This document shows, piece after piece, positions 47,579 through 57,974 of a stretch of 64,000 nt of DNA (position 1 is its first letter; each line of letters begins with the position of its first letter). Source of the DNA: Anaspis maculata. Its lineage: Eukaryota > Arthropoda > Insecta > Coleoptera > Scraptiidae. The notes below the pieces were generated by a model. That model did no database searches. It was not told the DNA's origin and was given only the letters and a program-made list of their open reading frames with translations. Location of the stretch: NCBI GenBank assembly GCA_949128115.1, contig OX421962.1, positions 60,801,787 through 60,865,786 on the forward strand. The letters are read 5' to 3'. A program made the translations under genes and the position numbers.

Positions 47579-47834
47579 AAATCTAAGGTAAGTTTTGCGG
47601 TACTAAATATTGTGTTTGTTGCTCTACATCGAAACCTCTGGAACAAGTGTTTCCAGGATTGTGACTCACCCTGTAAATAAATATTAAAAATAAAAAAATA
47701 AAAATAAAAATAACGTTTCAGATAAGACTTTTAAGGCGGCGGCGGTCACAACACATCCTCAGGATATCGATTAATTATTACTAATTAGTGTGATATCAAA
47801 TCTTTGGTATTACTGGTTACCTACTAAACTACTA

Positions 47835-48176
47835 AACTGGGCTAAAATTGAAGTGGACCACCCCGAAATTTTGCTTCGATAAAAATGAGGATATCTCGAG
47901 AAAAAATTGCCCGATTTGGAAATTTTTGTGGTGTTCGGTAGAGCAATTTTTTGACCACTAGATACCATCTTCAGTCACCTGATTGTTTATCTTATGTTGG
48001 TTATACAGGGTGACAATAAAAGAAGCGCAAAAGAGACTTGACTTTAGCAAGATCCCGTTTTAAGAAAACAAGTCGCAGAATCTTGTGGGTTACATTTTTG
48101 GAAATCCTAAATCAATATCTTGAAACGGTTTTGCACTTCTGATCGTAATTTGTTTTTTTCACAGAGTTATTGTTTG
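47835..48176. repeat. Left arm of a palindrome split by element C
   Basis: AAAATTGAAGTGGACCACCCC near 47843 is answered by GTGGTCCACTTCAATTTT near 58289-58306. GGATATCTCGAGAAAAAATTGCCCGATTTTGG-type blocks and the TTAAGAAAACAAGTCGCAGAAT block near 48060 are answered on the far side of element C. A TATACAGGGTGACA motif lies at 48004. Confidence 0.75.
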
Positions 48177-48399
48177 TTTCGTGATTTATGGAGTGAGAAT
48201 TGAGCAGTAAAACAGGCACCCATGATGGTACAAACTGGTGACTATGGCAATCTTAATGAAATGGATACTTGCCATTTTGAACCATTCTGGGCCATCTGAG
48301 ATGTAACGCAATTCTTGATTTGCCATGGTCCCACAAGAGGTCTAAGTCTAGGTCCTCACCACTTCTGAGGGCCGGTGGGATCAAATTGTTTCATGGTAC
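48177..48399. other. Loop of the split palindrome, left part
   Basis: Unrecognised sequence ending in GTAC at 48396-48399, the target duplicated by element C. Confidence 0.6.
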
Positions 48400-50678
48400 T
48401 GTTACGACCGAAAATGGGCCTACAGAAAGGATACCGCTATTTTGCTTTGTTCTACACTTTATTTCGTAATTACAGCACTACGTACTATAGGCTGGATTCC
48501 GTCCACTGTATGGTTTGAGCATGGTATCGTCTGATATTTTCCTCCGGGTGCACTGTTCCACTTTTTGGTTGAAATTGGGCACTTCTCTGGTCGGTTCCGT
48601 TCCTGAGGGGTGTTCGCTTGTCCTTGTTGTCGTCCTAAGTGTCCTGTTGTGCAGGATAAACCTGAAATTACTGTTTTAATTAATTGGAAAACTTTGTTGA
48701 CGAGGGTGATCCTGACCTCATTCGTGATTTCGTGTCAAACTGGGCCCGGCCGGTGGTTGCCGCGGATGATGGCTGTGTGGATCGGTGTTGATTTCGGCGT
48801 TGTCTCCGCTCCTCGAAGATGCAAGCTTCACGGAAGAAATTGGAATTGGGAATTGACCGGTTTGTTTTGTTGTTCTGGCAGAATATTCCGTTCTGTCAAT
48901 GCTGTCATACTTGGTTACCTGTCACTGGGCATTGCTGCCAATCGAGCATATGAACTGACACTGTTTTTTTTTGTTGCACTTGCGCGGCAAAAACAGAAAC
49001 AAGAAGTCTCAGTGGAGATAAACGAAAAAGTGGCGTCGCTATTTTTCCAAAAACGTGTAGCTACCTGTAAAGTGAAACCTCGACGGATTTTGTGCATTTT
49101 TCTCGTTGGAATTGAGAATTGGCCGTCGAGATTTCGTCGAACCTGTTCGGATTAACACAGGTACACGTAAAAGCGAAATTTATTTGAAAATTCGCACGAC
49201 TGCGGTCGGATCAAAAATTGGAAAAATTCGTGACTTTGCCCCTTCACCTTCAATCTCCGATTTACCATCACCAGGCTTTTGGATTTTCTTTTCGTGGAAG
49301 GCGGAAGAAATACTTCTCTTCATCGTTGTTGAGGACGGAATCTGGAGCGCTGAAGTCGATCCGTACAACTGAGTTTTGCAGTGTATATCTGCCTACTTAA
49401 AGAGCCGCACACGATCTGAGGCTCTTTTCCTCTTTTCTCTTCTCTTTTCTTTTCTTTCCTTTCCTTTTCTTTTCTTTGGTCTTTATTTTTCGTATTCATT
49501 TCCTGAGAATCGAAGTCGCAACCTGCTGGATCGAAGCGTGCCTTTTGGAAGTACCTATCGTTCGTGTGTGTCATCAGCAATACACGAGGCCACATCACCG
49601 TCATCTAGGTCGCCACCATCAGTTAAGTTGCATGCTTCGGTTCCTTTTTTGTTTATTCTTATTTGTGTAGTGTGCTACTACGCTTGTAGTTGTAGTCAAT
49701 ACTATTATTCGGTCGTAGATATACCGCTAACCGTAGACACGTAGCACGTAGTTTAAATCAGTTGCAATCAATCAGTAGTGACGTCATACATTTGTTTTTA
49801 TTGTATTGTATTTTGAAATTGTGATTGAATTGATGCATAAGTAGTTGAGTTAGTTCTGGCGCTTGATTAACAGCTTAGTTCTGAATACTATTACGTAGTG
49901 CCGCATACTGGCGCTTGCCGCGGGTGGGTAGTTGCGGAATTGGTCGTAGTAGTAGTCGCTAATTTCGGTCTAGCCCCTAACAAAGACTGCCCCGTGTACA
50001 CGTAGGTAACATCCTTGTTTAGGTTGCGCTTGTGTTTTTTTTTACAGGACACTACCTACGGCTGAGGCTCAATACTTGCCTGTTTCGGTCGAATGGTGTC
50101 GCCGCTACACCCAGTATCATTAACGTGTTGGTTTATTGTTCACTACTTACGGTATCAGCTCACTTAGGCCCTTCAGGCTCTTGTCAGTCAGGTTATGATA
50201 CACCTGATATTTTATTTTAAACTGCACTTCATATAACTTATAACTGTACTTACCTTCACGTAATTTCTTTTGTTTTCAACATTATCATTTCCTGTCAAGT
50301 AATACAGACACACGAATTGGTTCTGGAATATATTTGTTTTATTACCTTCGCAATCACAACTACGTATTTTTTTTTATAAGTGCTTACCTTATTGTGGCGG
50401 TCATTATTTCGTGGTTCATTTGAGCGCAATAAGTGATGAGTATCAAGTGACTTGGCGGCAAATTGGACTTTGTCTGATTTTCCCTTCTGACTATTTTTAG
50501 TTGTGTTTTCTTGATCAAACATCTTTCGACCTTGTAGAACGGTACTGTGGTGAATCAACTAAACCACGTGGCGCCCAGTTATCTATTTACCCACCCCATT
50601 CTCCACTTGTAGTCGGCGGGCCTCTGCAGTATCTAACTACCTGGTCACAGGAAGGTAACGAATTGAAACGTGGTTATA
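48400..50678 (+). repeat. Element C 5' LTR
   Basis: 2279 bp with a constant offset of 7175 bp from the 3' copy. It contains a long pyrimidine tract (TTTTC/TTTCC type) at about 49423-49480. The 181-codon frame at 48610-49155 is present unchanged in both LTRs but has no recognisable domain and is regarded as chance. Confidence 0.95.
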
Positions 50679-50682
50679 TTTT

Positions 50683-50700
50683 TGGCGCCCAACGTGGGGC
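50683..50700 (+). other. Element C primer binding site, tRNA-Lys type
   Basis: TGGCGCCCAACGTGGGGC begins 4 nt (TTTT) after the LTR. Its 18 bases match the tRNA-Lys-type site used by many insect Gypsy elements. Confidence 0.9.
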
Positions 50701-50770
50701 GAAGTAAACAAAGGCTGGCGAAGTAAACAAAGGCTGGCGAAGTAAACAAGTGTAAACAATTGTAAACATT
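50701..50770 (+). repeat. Element C leader: 19-bp direct repeats with five GTAAACA motifs
   Basis: The 19-bp unit GAAGTAAACAAAGGCTGGC occurs twice and then partially. GTAAACA starts at 50704, 50723, 50742, 50752 and 50762. GTAAACA is the core forkhead-factor site. The position between primer site and gag is where the Drosophila gypsy element carries its insulator repeats, so a regulatory role is possible but unproven. Confidence 0.75.
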
Positions 50771-51057
50771 TCCGTGAATTAACGCAATAGAGGTAGCTAG
50801 GCATTGGGTATTCACTTTCTTTTGAGACTAGGTGTTTCCCTTACCCGTAGTTATCACTTTGACGAATTTTAAACTCAAATTTGGTTTTTGTGTTTTGTTG
50901 AGTTTGGAAAAAATTTCTTGACTTTGTGGAGTAGAGAGTTGGTATTCGTGTGGTTTTCTATCTTATTTTATTGGATCGCAATAAATTTATTGTGATACAG
51001 GGTGTTGAATTTTGTGAGTTAGTGAGTTTGGTTCGTCTTGTTCATTATACTTACATC
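50771..51057 (+). other. Element C 5' leader
   Basis: Untranslated leader. An upstream in-frame ATG at 50950 exists, but alignment with element B Gag favours 51058. Confidence 0.55.
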
Positions 51058-52389
51058 ATGGCTCGACGTGTGGATATATATCGTCTGGACAAGGAAGAAT
51101 TATCTTATGAATTGGCCGTGAAGGGAATAGCTTCTGGAACTGTCGAAGAGATGCGGACTCGACTGGTTTTAGCCAGGCAGATGGAGAAAAGTGGTGATAG
51201 CTTGCACTATCCTGATTATCCCTACCCTGTTGAAGAAGACTTAGAAGCCGTGACGAAAAAACTTAAAGATATATTGTCACCGGAAATAGGAAATTTCAAA
51301 GAGGACAGCAAGAGCAGTACATTCATGAGGCTACAGAGCAAGCTTGGACATGTCTTGAACCGTATAGACAATATCGTGGCAACAACCGTGGAAGATAAGA
51401 AAAGACGCTCCGAACTTTTGGCTGAAACTCTGACTCTGATGGACAAGCTCAACACCAAAGCAAATGCAACTCTTGCCAAGTCTCCTCCTCCAAATTTAAA
51501 CGTCATGCAGCATCAATCTACGCCAGCACCCGGTCAACCATTGGCATCTTCTTCGATCGTGAACCCATCTTCTTCAACAAGTGGTGTGAAGCCGATTCTT
51601 CCTCATAAGTGGAATTTAAAGTTTGATGGTGGAAAAAGAGGGATGTCAGTTACAGCATTTTTTGAGAGAGTGGACGATTTACGCAAGGCTCGAAATGTCA
51701 CTGAAGATATTCTGCTAGACTCAGGTATTGATCTGTTTGAGGGCAGAGCCTACGAGTTTTATAGAGATTGTCGAGATGAGGTCACTTCTTGGGAGCAGCT
51801 AGTGAACAAATTTAAAGAAGAGTATCAGCCGCCTTTTTATAGCGAGAAGTTGTTGGATGAGATCAAGGGAAGAACGCAAGGGCCAGACGAAACCATTGGT
51901 ACCTATTTTGCGGTGATGTCACGCTATTTTGAGAGGCTGCAGTGTACTGTTTCAGAAGAAACCAAGCTGACCATTCTCTTACGAAACATCTCACCTCAAT
52001 ACCGATCGCAGTTGGGAGCTTTGGAAATCACGAGTATCAGCCAGTTGAAGTCTTTGTGCCGTCGGATCGAAGAGAGGATGCAGTCGTGTTACGCACTTCC
52101 CCCAAAGAAATGTCAATCGATGGAACCTGACTTGGCCTACGTAGGATTTGAAGACTCTCTCAGCGCGCTTAACGTTTCCGGCCCAGCGAAGTCTAGCAGT
52201 GGTGGAACTCAGAATAATAGTGAACAAGGAGCCCAGAAAGTGATCTGTTTTCGTTGCAATCAACCGGGACATCGAGCCATTGGATGCGCTCTGCCGAAAA
52301 AGAAGGTTTGCTACAAGTGCAAGAAAGAAGGATTCACCGTCCGCACTTGCCCAGTCTGCAACCAGGGAAACTTAGAGCGGCGCTTTTAG
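51058..52389 (+). CDS. gag: Element C Gag
   Basis: 443 residues from ATG 51058 (context CATCATGG). This start aligns the first residues with element B Gag (RLDKEELSYEL); the longer frame from 50950 adds an unrelated hydrophobic stretch. The central capsid region has HKWNLKFDGGKRG, then AYEFYRDCRDEVTSWEQL. The C terminus has a CCHC knuckle (CFRCNQPGHRAIGC) and then CYKCKKEGFTVRTCPVC, a CX2CX9CX2C motif as in element B. The last codons overlap pol. Confidence 0.92.
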   Translation: MARRVDIYRLDKEELSYELAVKGIASGTVEEMRTRLVLARQMEKSGDSLHYPDYPYPVEEDLEAVTKKLKDILSPEIGNFKEDSKSSTFMRLQSKLGHVLNRIDNIVATTVEDKKRRSELLAETLTLMDKLNTKANATLAKSPPPNLNVMQHQSTPAPGQPLASSSIVNPSSSTSGVKPILPHKWNLKFDGGKRGMSVTAFFERVDDLRKARNVTEDILLDSGIDLFEGRAYEFYRDCRDEVTSWEQLVNKFKEEYQPPFYSEKLLDEIKGRTQGPDETIGTYFAVMSRYFERLQCTVSEETKLTILLRNISPQYRSQLGALEITSISQLKSLCRRIEERMQSCYALPPKKCQSMEPDLAYVGFEDSLSALNVSGPAKSSSGGTQNNSEQGAQKVICFRCNQPGHRAIGCALPKKKVCYKCKKEGFTVRTCPVCNQGNLERRF

Positions 52390-52417
52390 ATGTTGGCCGG
52401 ACTAAAAGGAACTCGCC
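52365..52417 (+). promoter_or_regulatory. Element C -1 ribosomal frameshift site
   Basis: GGGAAAC at 52365-52371 is read G GGA AAC in the gag frame, 16 nt before the gag stop. After a 7-nt spacer a stem can form: GGCG + CTTTTAG (52379-52389) with CTAAAAG (52402-52408) and, beyond a 5-nt bulge, CGCC (52414-52417). A -1 slip leads straight into the pol frame. This is the same heptamer, register and spacer as in element B. Inferred, not measured. Confidence 0.8.
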
Positions 52418-55400
52418 ACCCGCTCCGGCATATGACAAGTATGACAAATATAGACCTATCTTAGATTTTATTTTGAACCACGCTCAAAATGACGAACGTC
52501 CTTACTTGGAAGTGAATGTTTTGGGACACAGAATGTTGGGACTTTTGGATTCTGGAGCGTCCGGAACATTTTTGGGAAGTAAGGGTTGGAAGTTACTGAA
52601 GGACAGCGGAATTGTTTTGGACACTACGAGAAAATCTGTATGTACAATGGCTAATGGATCCAGACAGGAGAGTGCAGGCGTGATGGAGTTACCGATTCGA
52701 GTCAGGGACAGAATAAGGATTTTGGACGTAATAGTGATGCCTGAGTTGCCGCATTTCCTGATATTGGGATTCGATTTCTGGGTGAAGATGGGTGTCGTTC
52801 CAGATCTGCGTCACAACGAATGGTATTTCTCACCGGAAGAGGACTCAATTTGCTTATTGGAACCAGAAAAGTTGCAGACCATACTGAATGCCTCCGAATC
52901 TGAACGTCTGGAAGAACTTGTCGCTAAGTACAAGGCATTGATGGGAGAATCTCTTGGATGCACCACGATGGCCGAGCACAAAATTGTCACTAAGTCGCCG
53001 CCTATAAAACAGCGCTATTATCGGGTGTCTCCAGTCATGCAGGAACATATTGATCGAGAATTGAACGAAATGCTAGCGCTGGGAGTGGTTGAGCGCAGTA
53101 ATAGTCCTTGGGCCTCACCAATAGTCCTGGTAAAGAAGAAAGACGATCAATACCGGTTCTGCGTGGACTATAGGAGATTAAACGCTGTAACCGAACGGGA
53201 CAGTTATCCTTTGCCGCTGGTGGCAGATACTCTCGACAAGCTGAAGGACGCCAAGTACCTATCCAGCCTCGATATAAAAAGCGCATTTTGGCAAGTGCCT
53301 GTAGAAGAATGTTCGCGACCATTGACCGCATTTACAGTGCCGAACAGGGGACTGTTCCAGTTCCGTCGAATGCCTTTCGGTCTCCACAATTCGCCGGCGA
53401 CATGGCAAAGGTTGATCGACACAGTCCTAGGCCCGGAATTGGAACCCCATGTATTTGTGTACCTGGATGATGTCGTGGTCATAACGCAAACATTCGAGGA
53501 TCACGTCAAGGTTTTGGAGGAAGTTTTCCGTCGGCTACGAGAGGCTAACATCACCATTAGCTGGAACAAATGTCAATTCTGCAGACCGGAGATGAAATAC
53601 CTGGGATATGTGGTCGATCGAAGAGGACTCAGGGTGGATCCGGATAAAGTGCGTTCGATGTTGGAGCTGCAGAGACCGCGAACGGTGACAGAAGTGCGAA
53701 GGGTGATCGGAAGCTTCTCGTGGTACCGTCGATTCGTACCAGAGTTCTCCACTATCGTCGCTCCCATCACTGCCTTGACGAAGAAAAATCGAAAATTTGT
53801 GTGGACCTCGGAATGTGAGGAGTCATTCCGGAAGATTAAAGAACATTTGGTTGCCGCTCCTATCCTCAGTTGCCCGGACTATTCTAAGGAGTTTCATATC
53901 CAGACAGATGCTTCAGGATACGGAATCGGTGCTGTTCTCACCCAGCCTTGCCAAGATGGTGACAGCGTGATTTGCTATTTGAGCCGGTCACTGACGAAGC
54001 AAGAAAGAAACTACTCCGTGACGGAAAGAGAGTGCTTGGCTGTGGTGTGGGCAGTACAGAGACTTAGGCCTTACATTGAAGGGGTACCTTTCACAGTTGT
54101 GACGGATCATTTTAGCCTGAAGTGGTTAAATGAATTGCAGGATCCGAGCGGTCGACTTGCTAGGTGGTCCGTCAAGCTACAGCAATATAATTTTAAAGTT
54201 GTCCACCGAAAAGGAAAAGATCTAGCCCTCCCGGATATGTTGTCAAGAGCCGTCCCTGCCGTGGATTCTGTTGACGTGGAGAAGCCACCGAGTAAACCGG
54301 TCCAAGATCAGTGGTACAGAAGGATGATGGAAAACGTAGCGAAATGGCCATTGAAGTTTTCTGAGTGGAGGTTTACCGGAGGGCGACTCTTCAAACGCGT
54401 GAAACAGGACTATCCAGAGTTGACCACCGGAGGCGATGCTTGGAAAATGGTTGTCCCGAAGGAGGATAGGCACGACATCATCAAGTCGGCGCACGACCCC
54501 CCGTTGTCTGGACATTTAGGAGTATACAAGACGGTTTCAAGAGTTGCGGAGAAATGGTTTTGGCCGAAGATGCGTCAAGACGTTGCCACCTACGTCAGGA
54601 AGTGCCGTGCTTGCGCCGCGCAGAAAGGTGATCCACAGGGAGCGAAGGACCATATTATACCTCACTCAAAGCCTAGTCGTCCTTGGGAAGTGGTGTCGAC
54701 CGACTTGATGGGGCCGTTACCTCGGTCGTTAAGGGGTAATACGATGCTGCTTGTGGTGACGGATTACCTCAGCAAGTTTTCGCTGGTATTCCCGTTGCGG
54801 AAGGGTACAGCAAAGAACGTTGTCGAAAAAATCGAGGGAGTCTTCCTCACCTTTGGAGTTCCCCGTCGTGTCTTATGTGATAATGGCGTCCAGTACCGCA
54901 GTAAGGAATTCAGACAGCTGATGGACGAGTACAAGTGTCACATACGGTTCAATGCCAATTATCACCCCAGAGCAAATCCGACGGAGAGGCAAAACCGGAC
55001 TTTAAAAACGATGATCTCGACCTATGTCCACGAAAACCACCGCACCTGGGACGCACAGCTTCATAAGCTGGCCTGCGCACTGCGCACCGCGAGGCAAGAA
55101 ACGACAAGAGTCACGCCGTATTTCGTAAATTTCGGTAGGAATATGTGTCTCTCAGGTGAGGACTATGAAAATCTGGAATTGTTGGAAGGTGAGGATGGCA
55201 CTCAGACATCGGAGATCAGCAGAAACGAGGCATTCAGGAAGTTGTTTGGTGACGTCAAGCGGAGGCTGGAGATAGCAGCAGAGAAAAGCGCGGATCGATA
55301 CAATCTCAGGAGAAGGCACGAGGAGTATCTACCAAATCAGTTAGTATGGCGAAAGAACTACGTATTGTCGGACGCTGCGAAATACTTTTCGAAGAAATTG

Positions 55401-55538
55401 GCCCCGAAGTTTGTTGGACCGTTCTTTGTGCATCGACGTCTATCTCCGTGGACCTATGAACTGAGGGATCAGGATGGAAACCTTAAGGGAACATGGCATG
55501 CGAAGGACCTGAAGTCAGGACCTTCTGACCAAGATTAA
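52371..55538 (+). CDS. pol: Element C Pol polyprotein (protease, RT, RNase H, integrase)
   Basis: The frame is open from 52254, but translation most likely enters at 52371 after the slip, giving about 1055 residues. In order: protease LLDSGASGTF near 52545; RT with YRFCVDYRRLN and YLDD near 53460; RNase H TDASGYG near 53905 and TDHFSLKWL; integrase zinc finger (SAHDPPLSGHLG, CRACAAQKG); DDE core STDLMGPL, LCDNGVQY and PTERQNR, with 34 residues between the last D and E; GPF/Y module with KFVGPF followed by WHAKDLK. All key residues are present and no break is visible. It supplies protein processing, cDNA synthesis and insertion for the element. Confidence 0.94.
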   Translation, partial: LRAALLDVGRTKRNSPPAPAYDKYDKYRPILDFILNHAQNDERPYLEVNVLGHRMLGLLDSGASGTFLGSKGWKLLKDSGIVLDTTRKSVCTMANGSRQESAGVMELPIRVRDRIRILDVIVMPELPHFLILGFDFWVKMGVVPDLRHNEWYFSPEEDSICLLEPEKLQTILNASESERLEELVAKYKALMGESLGCTTMAEHKIVTKSPPIKQRYYRVSPVMQEHIDRELNEMLALGVVERSNSPWASPIVLVKKKDDQYRFCVDYRRLNAVTERDSYPLPLVADTLDKLKDAKYLSSLDIKSAFWQVPVEECSRPLTAFTVPNRGLFQFRRMPFGLHNSPATWQRLIDTVLGPELEPHVFVYLDDVVVITQTFEDHVKVLEEVFRRLREANITISWNKCQFCRPEMKYLGYVVDRRGLRVDPDKVRSMLELQRPRTVTEVRRVIGSFSWYRRFVPEFSTIVAPITALTKKNRKFVWTSECEESFRKIKEHLVAAPILSCPDYSKEFHIQTDASGYGIGAVLTQPCQDGDSVICYLSRSLTKQERNYSVTERECLAVVWAVQRLRPYIEGVPFTVVTDHFSLKWLNELQDPSGRLARWSVKLQQYNFKVVHRKGKDLALPDMLSRAVPAVDSVDVEKPPSKPVQDQWYRRMMENVAKWPLKFSEWRFTGGRLFKRVKQDYPELTTGGDAWKMVVPKEDRHDIIKSAHDPPLSGHLGVYKTVSRVAEKWFWPKMRQDVATYVRKCRACAAQKGDPQGAKDHIIPHSKPSRPWEVVSTDLMGPLPRSLRGNTMLLVVTDYLSKFSLVFPLRKGTAKNVVEKIEGVFLTFGVPRRVLCDNGVQYRSKEFRQLMDEYKCHIRFNANYHPRANPTERQNRTLKTMISTYVHENHRTWDAQLHKLACALRTARQETTRVTPYFVNFGRNMCLSGEDYENLELLEGEDGTQTSEISRNEAFRKLFGDVKRRLEIAAEKSADRYNLRRRHEEYLPNQLVWRKNYVLSDAAKYFSKKLAPKFVGPFFVHRRLSPWTYELRDQDGNLKGTWHAKDLKSGPSDQD

Positions 55539-55555
55539 CCTTGGGGGTTAATCAT

Positions 55556-55574
55556 CTTGTGGAAAGGGGGGATT
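55556..55574 (+). other. Element C polypurine tract
   Basis: GGAAAGGGGGGATT directly precedes the 3' LTR (TGTTACG). Only about 36 bp separate the pol stop from the LTR, so there is no room for env. Confidence 0.85.
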
Positions 55575-57853
55575 TGTTACGACCGAAAATGGGCCTACAG
55601 AAAGGATACCGCTATTTTGCTTTGTTCTACACTTTATTTCGTAATTACAGCACTACGTACTATAGGCTGGATTCCGTCCACTGTATGGTTTGAGCATGGT
55701 ATCGTCTGATATTTTCCTCCGGGTGCACTGTTCCACTTTTTGGTTGAAATTGGGCACTTCTCTGGTCGGTTCCGTTCCTGAGGGGTGTTCGCTTGTCCTT
55801 GTTGTCGTCCTAAGTGTCCTGTTGTGCAGGATAAACCTGAAATTACTGTTTTAATTAATTGGAAAACTTTGTTGACGAGGGTGATCCTGACCTCATTCGT
55901 GATTTCGTGTCAAACTGGGCCCGGCCGGTGGTTGCCGCGGATGATGGCTGTGTGGATCGGTGTTGATTTCGGCGTTGTCTCCGCTCCTCGAAGATGCAAG
56001 CTTCACGGAAGAAATTGGAATTGGGAATTGACCGGTTTGTTTTGTTGTTCTGGCAGAATATTCCGTTCTGTCAATGCTGTCATACTTGGTTACCTGTCAC
56101 TGGGCATTGCTGCCAATCGAGCATATGAACTGACACTGTTTTTTTTTGTTGCACTTGCGCGGCAAAAACAGAAACAAGAAGTCTCAGTGGAGATAAACGA
56201 AAAAGTGGCGTCGCTATTTTTCCAAAAACGTGTAGCTACCTGTAAAGTGAAACCTCGACGGATTTTGTGCATTTTTCTCGTTGGAATTGAGAATTGGCCG
56301 TCGAGATTTCGTCGAACCTGTTCGGATTAACACAGGTACACGTAAAAGCGAAATTTATTTGAAAATTCGCACGACTGCGGTCGGATCAAAAATTGGAAAA
56401 ATTCGTGACTTTGCCCCTTCACCTTCAATCTCCGATTTACCATCACCAGGCTTTTGGATTTTCTTTTCGTGGAAGGCGGAAGAAATACTTCTCTTCATCG
56501 TTGTTGAGGACGGAATCTGGAGCGCTGAAGTCGATCCGTACAACTGAGTTTTGCAGTGTATATCTGCCTACTTAAAGAGCCGCACACGATCTGAGGCTCT
56601 TTTCCTCTTTTCTCTTCTCTTTTCTTTTCTTTCCTTTCCTTTTCTTTTCTTTGGTCTTTATTTTTCGTATTCATTTCCTGAGAATCGAAGTCGCAACCTG
56701 CTGGATCGAAGCGTGCCTTTTGGAAGTACCTATCGTTCGTGTGTGTCATCAGCAATACACGAGGCCACATCACCGTCATCTAGGTCGCCACCATCAGTTA
56801 AGTTGCATGCTTCGGTTCCTTTTTTGTTTATTCTTATTTGTGTAGTGTGCTACTACGCTTGTAGTTGTAGTCAATACTATTATTCGGTCGTAGATATACC
56901 GCTAACCGTAGACACGTAGCACGTAGTTTAAATCAGTTGCAATCAATCAGTAGTGACGTCATACATTTGTTTTTATTGTATTGTATTTTGAAATTGTGAT
57001 TGAATTGATGCATAAGTAGTTGAGTTAGTTCTGGCGCTTGATTAACAGCTTAGTTCTGAATACTATTACGTAGTGCCGCATACTGGCGCTTGCCGCGGGT
57101 GGGTAGTTGCGGAATTGGTCGTAGTAGTAGTCGCTAATTTCGGTCTAGCCCCTAACAAAGACTGCCCCGTGTACACGTAGGTAACATCCTTGTTTAGGTT
57201 GCGCTTGTGTTTTTTTTTACAGGACACTACCTACGGCTGAGGCTCAATACTTGCCTGTTTCGGTCGAATGGTGTCGCCGCTACACCCAGTATCATTAACG
57301 TGTTGGTTTATTGTTCACTACTTACGGTATCAGCTCACTTAGGCCCTTCAGGCTCTTGTCAGTCAGGTTATGATACACCTGATATTTTATTTTAAACTGC
57401 ACTTCATATAACTTATAACTGTACTTACCTTCACGTAATTTCTTTTGTTTTCAACATTATCATTTCCTGTCAAGTAATACAGACACACGAATTGGTTCTG
57501 GAATATATTTGTTTTATTACCTTCGCAATCACAACTACGTATTTTTTTTTATAAGTGCTTACCTTATTGTGGCGGTCATTATTTCGTGGTTCATTTGAGC
57601 GCAATAAGTGATGAGTATCAAGTGACTTGGCGGCAAATTGGACTTTGTCTGATTTTCCCTTCTGACTATTTTTAGTTGTGTTTTCTTGATCAAACATCTT
57701 TCGACCTTGTAGAACGGTACTGTGGTGAATCAACTAAACCACGTGGCGCCCAGTTATCTATTTACCCACCCCATTCTCCACTTGTAGTCGGCGGGCCTCT
57801 GCAGTATCTAACTACCTGGTCACAGGAAGGTAACGAATTGAAACGTGGTTATA
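55575..57853 (+). repeat. Element C 3' LTR
   Basis: 2279 bp, same ends and translated shadows as the 5' copy, followed by GTAC. The pyrimidine tract lies at about 56598-56655. Confidence 0.95.
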
Positions 57854-57974
57854 GTACATTTGATACAGCTATTATATACGTTCCTGTCCTCGTTCCCGTC
57901 AAATTTCAAGGATGAGCAACAGTCCTGGCATACTCTACCAAAAAATCCAAAAATCGCAAAAAATTAAGAACTCT

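Larger units (their letters stand above)
38720..47582 (-). mobile_element. Element B: intact Gypsy-type LTR retrotransposon with AAAT target duplication
   Basis: The element body, 38724-47578 (8855 bp), lies on the minus strand. Its 1492-bp LTRs start TGTAACG and end TTGCA on that strand. AAAT flanks both sides (38720-38723 and 47579-47582). The order is 5' LTR (right), primer site, gag, pol (protease, RT, RNase H, integrase), polypurine tract, 3' LTR (left). There is no env. Gag and pol are open over their full length and the LTRs look identical, so insertion is recent and activity is possible. Long LTRs and the tRNA-Lys-type primer site suggest the Osvaldo/Ulysses side of Gypsy; that placement is inferred. 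Confidence 0.95.
48396..57857 (+). mobile_element. Element C: intact Gypsy-type LTR retrotransposon with GTAC target duplication
   Basis: The body, 48400-57853 (9454 bp), has 2279-bp LTRs beginning TGTTACGACC and ending GGTTATA, an unusual TG...TA pair. GTAC flanks it at 48396-48399 and 57854-57857. The order is 5' LTR, tRNA-Lys-type primer site, repeated leader, gag, pol, polypurine tract, 3' LTR; no env. Gag and pol are open. LTR-encoded frames have the same translation in both copies, so insertion is recent. Very long LTRs and the primer site recall Ulysses and Osvaldo of Drosophila. Element B is a relative, not a copy. Confidence 0.95.

Noticed and set aside
48610..49155. 181-codon open frame, repeated at 55785-56330
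   Set aside because: Lies wholly inside the element C LTRs, so its duplication only shows LTR identity; no domain or codon signal seen.
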